Of a stretch of 54,950 bases of DNA, positions 54,857 through 54,950 are shown piece after piece. The stretch is taken from the NCBI GenBank assembly GCA_012033255.1, contig JAAUSF010000021.1, positions 1-54,950 on the forward strand, written 5' to 3'. Below the pieces are notes generated by a model. That model was given only the letters and a program-made list of their open reading frames with translations, ran no database searches and was not told the origin of the DNA. Origin of the DNA: Cyanobacteria bacterium RU_5_0. GTDB lineage: Bacteria > Cyanobacteriota > Cyanobacteriia > Elainellales > Elainellaceae. How positions within the stretch are numbered: position 1 is the stretch's first letter; every line of letters starts with the position of its first letter. Made by a program: the position numbers and the translations under genes.

Positions 54857-54950
54857 GTGGTGAGTTTAGGTTAGTCCCCTCAGCGGTATCCGGTTGTGAG
54901 AGAATCATCAAAGCCCTCAACTGCCCAGTGTAACTGCAATCTTTACACCT

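Overview
The window is cyanobacterial chromosome, most likely from a filamentous, motile species. The HIP1 core GCGATCGC occurs throughout. Several families are cyanobacterial: NdhS, the group 3 sigma factor SigG, a Vipp1-type PspA, a HAS-barrel protein, DUF3598, two DUF4278 peptides and HmpF. The species cannot be named from the sequence alone.

Layout. 1-8.2 kb: the 5' end of vipp1 with an apparent 1-base frameshift, a lipoprotein whose start lies in a repeat, gmk and remA, rqcH, acylphosphatase, an orphan HlyD adaptor, a lone response regulator, and a decayed PDDEXK-type nuclease gene. 8.4-17.7 kb: ndhS with a HAS-barrel gene, a CPA2 antiporter, exbB-exbD, an ABC exporter, a lipoprotein with a YiiX-like hydrolase, and an alpha/beta hydrolase. 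17.8-31.3 kb: the hmp/pil chemotaxis-like system for type IV pilus motility. It is a five-gene minus-strand run (PATAN-REC regulator, CheY, CheW, MCP, 1797-residue CheA) with hmpF divergent on the other side. 31.3-36.7 kb: an MFS transporter, a lone TnpB element, a Spo0M gene cut off at the element's right end, and a membrane-anchored Ser/Thr kinase. 37.5-40.6 kb: trpE, then sigG with its presumed anti-sigma gene. 41-44.9 kb is repeat-rich: two copies of one MITE family in opposite orientation, further MITEs, a frameshifted rlpA and a group II intron scar. 44.9-50 kb: a PmbA/TldE-like gene, a membrane/coiled-coil protein, an AP2-like protein, an SDR and a YhhQ transporter. 50.2-54.8 kb: dnaX, an ECF sigma factor, two DUF4278 peptides and a cupin anti-sigma protein.

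Three themes recur. First, short repeats have entered coding sequence: a 21-bp repeat became a heptapeptide repeat in DnaX, a related run lies in the central loop of the MFS protein, and a 12-bp repeat lies in the CheA linker. Second, several genes are broken (vipp1, the nuclease, tnpB C-terminus, Spo0M, rlpA, intron maturase); the vipp1 and rlpA indels could also be sequence errors. Third, the two largest motility proteins carry long acidic linkers, and the CheA linker repeats an F-x-D-L-[DE]-x-[LM]-[LF] motif that looks like a multivalent docking array. No CRISPR array, rRNA or tRNA was seen.
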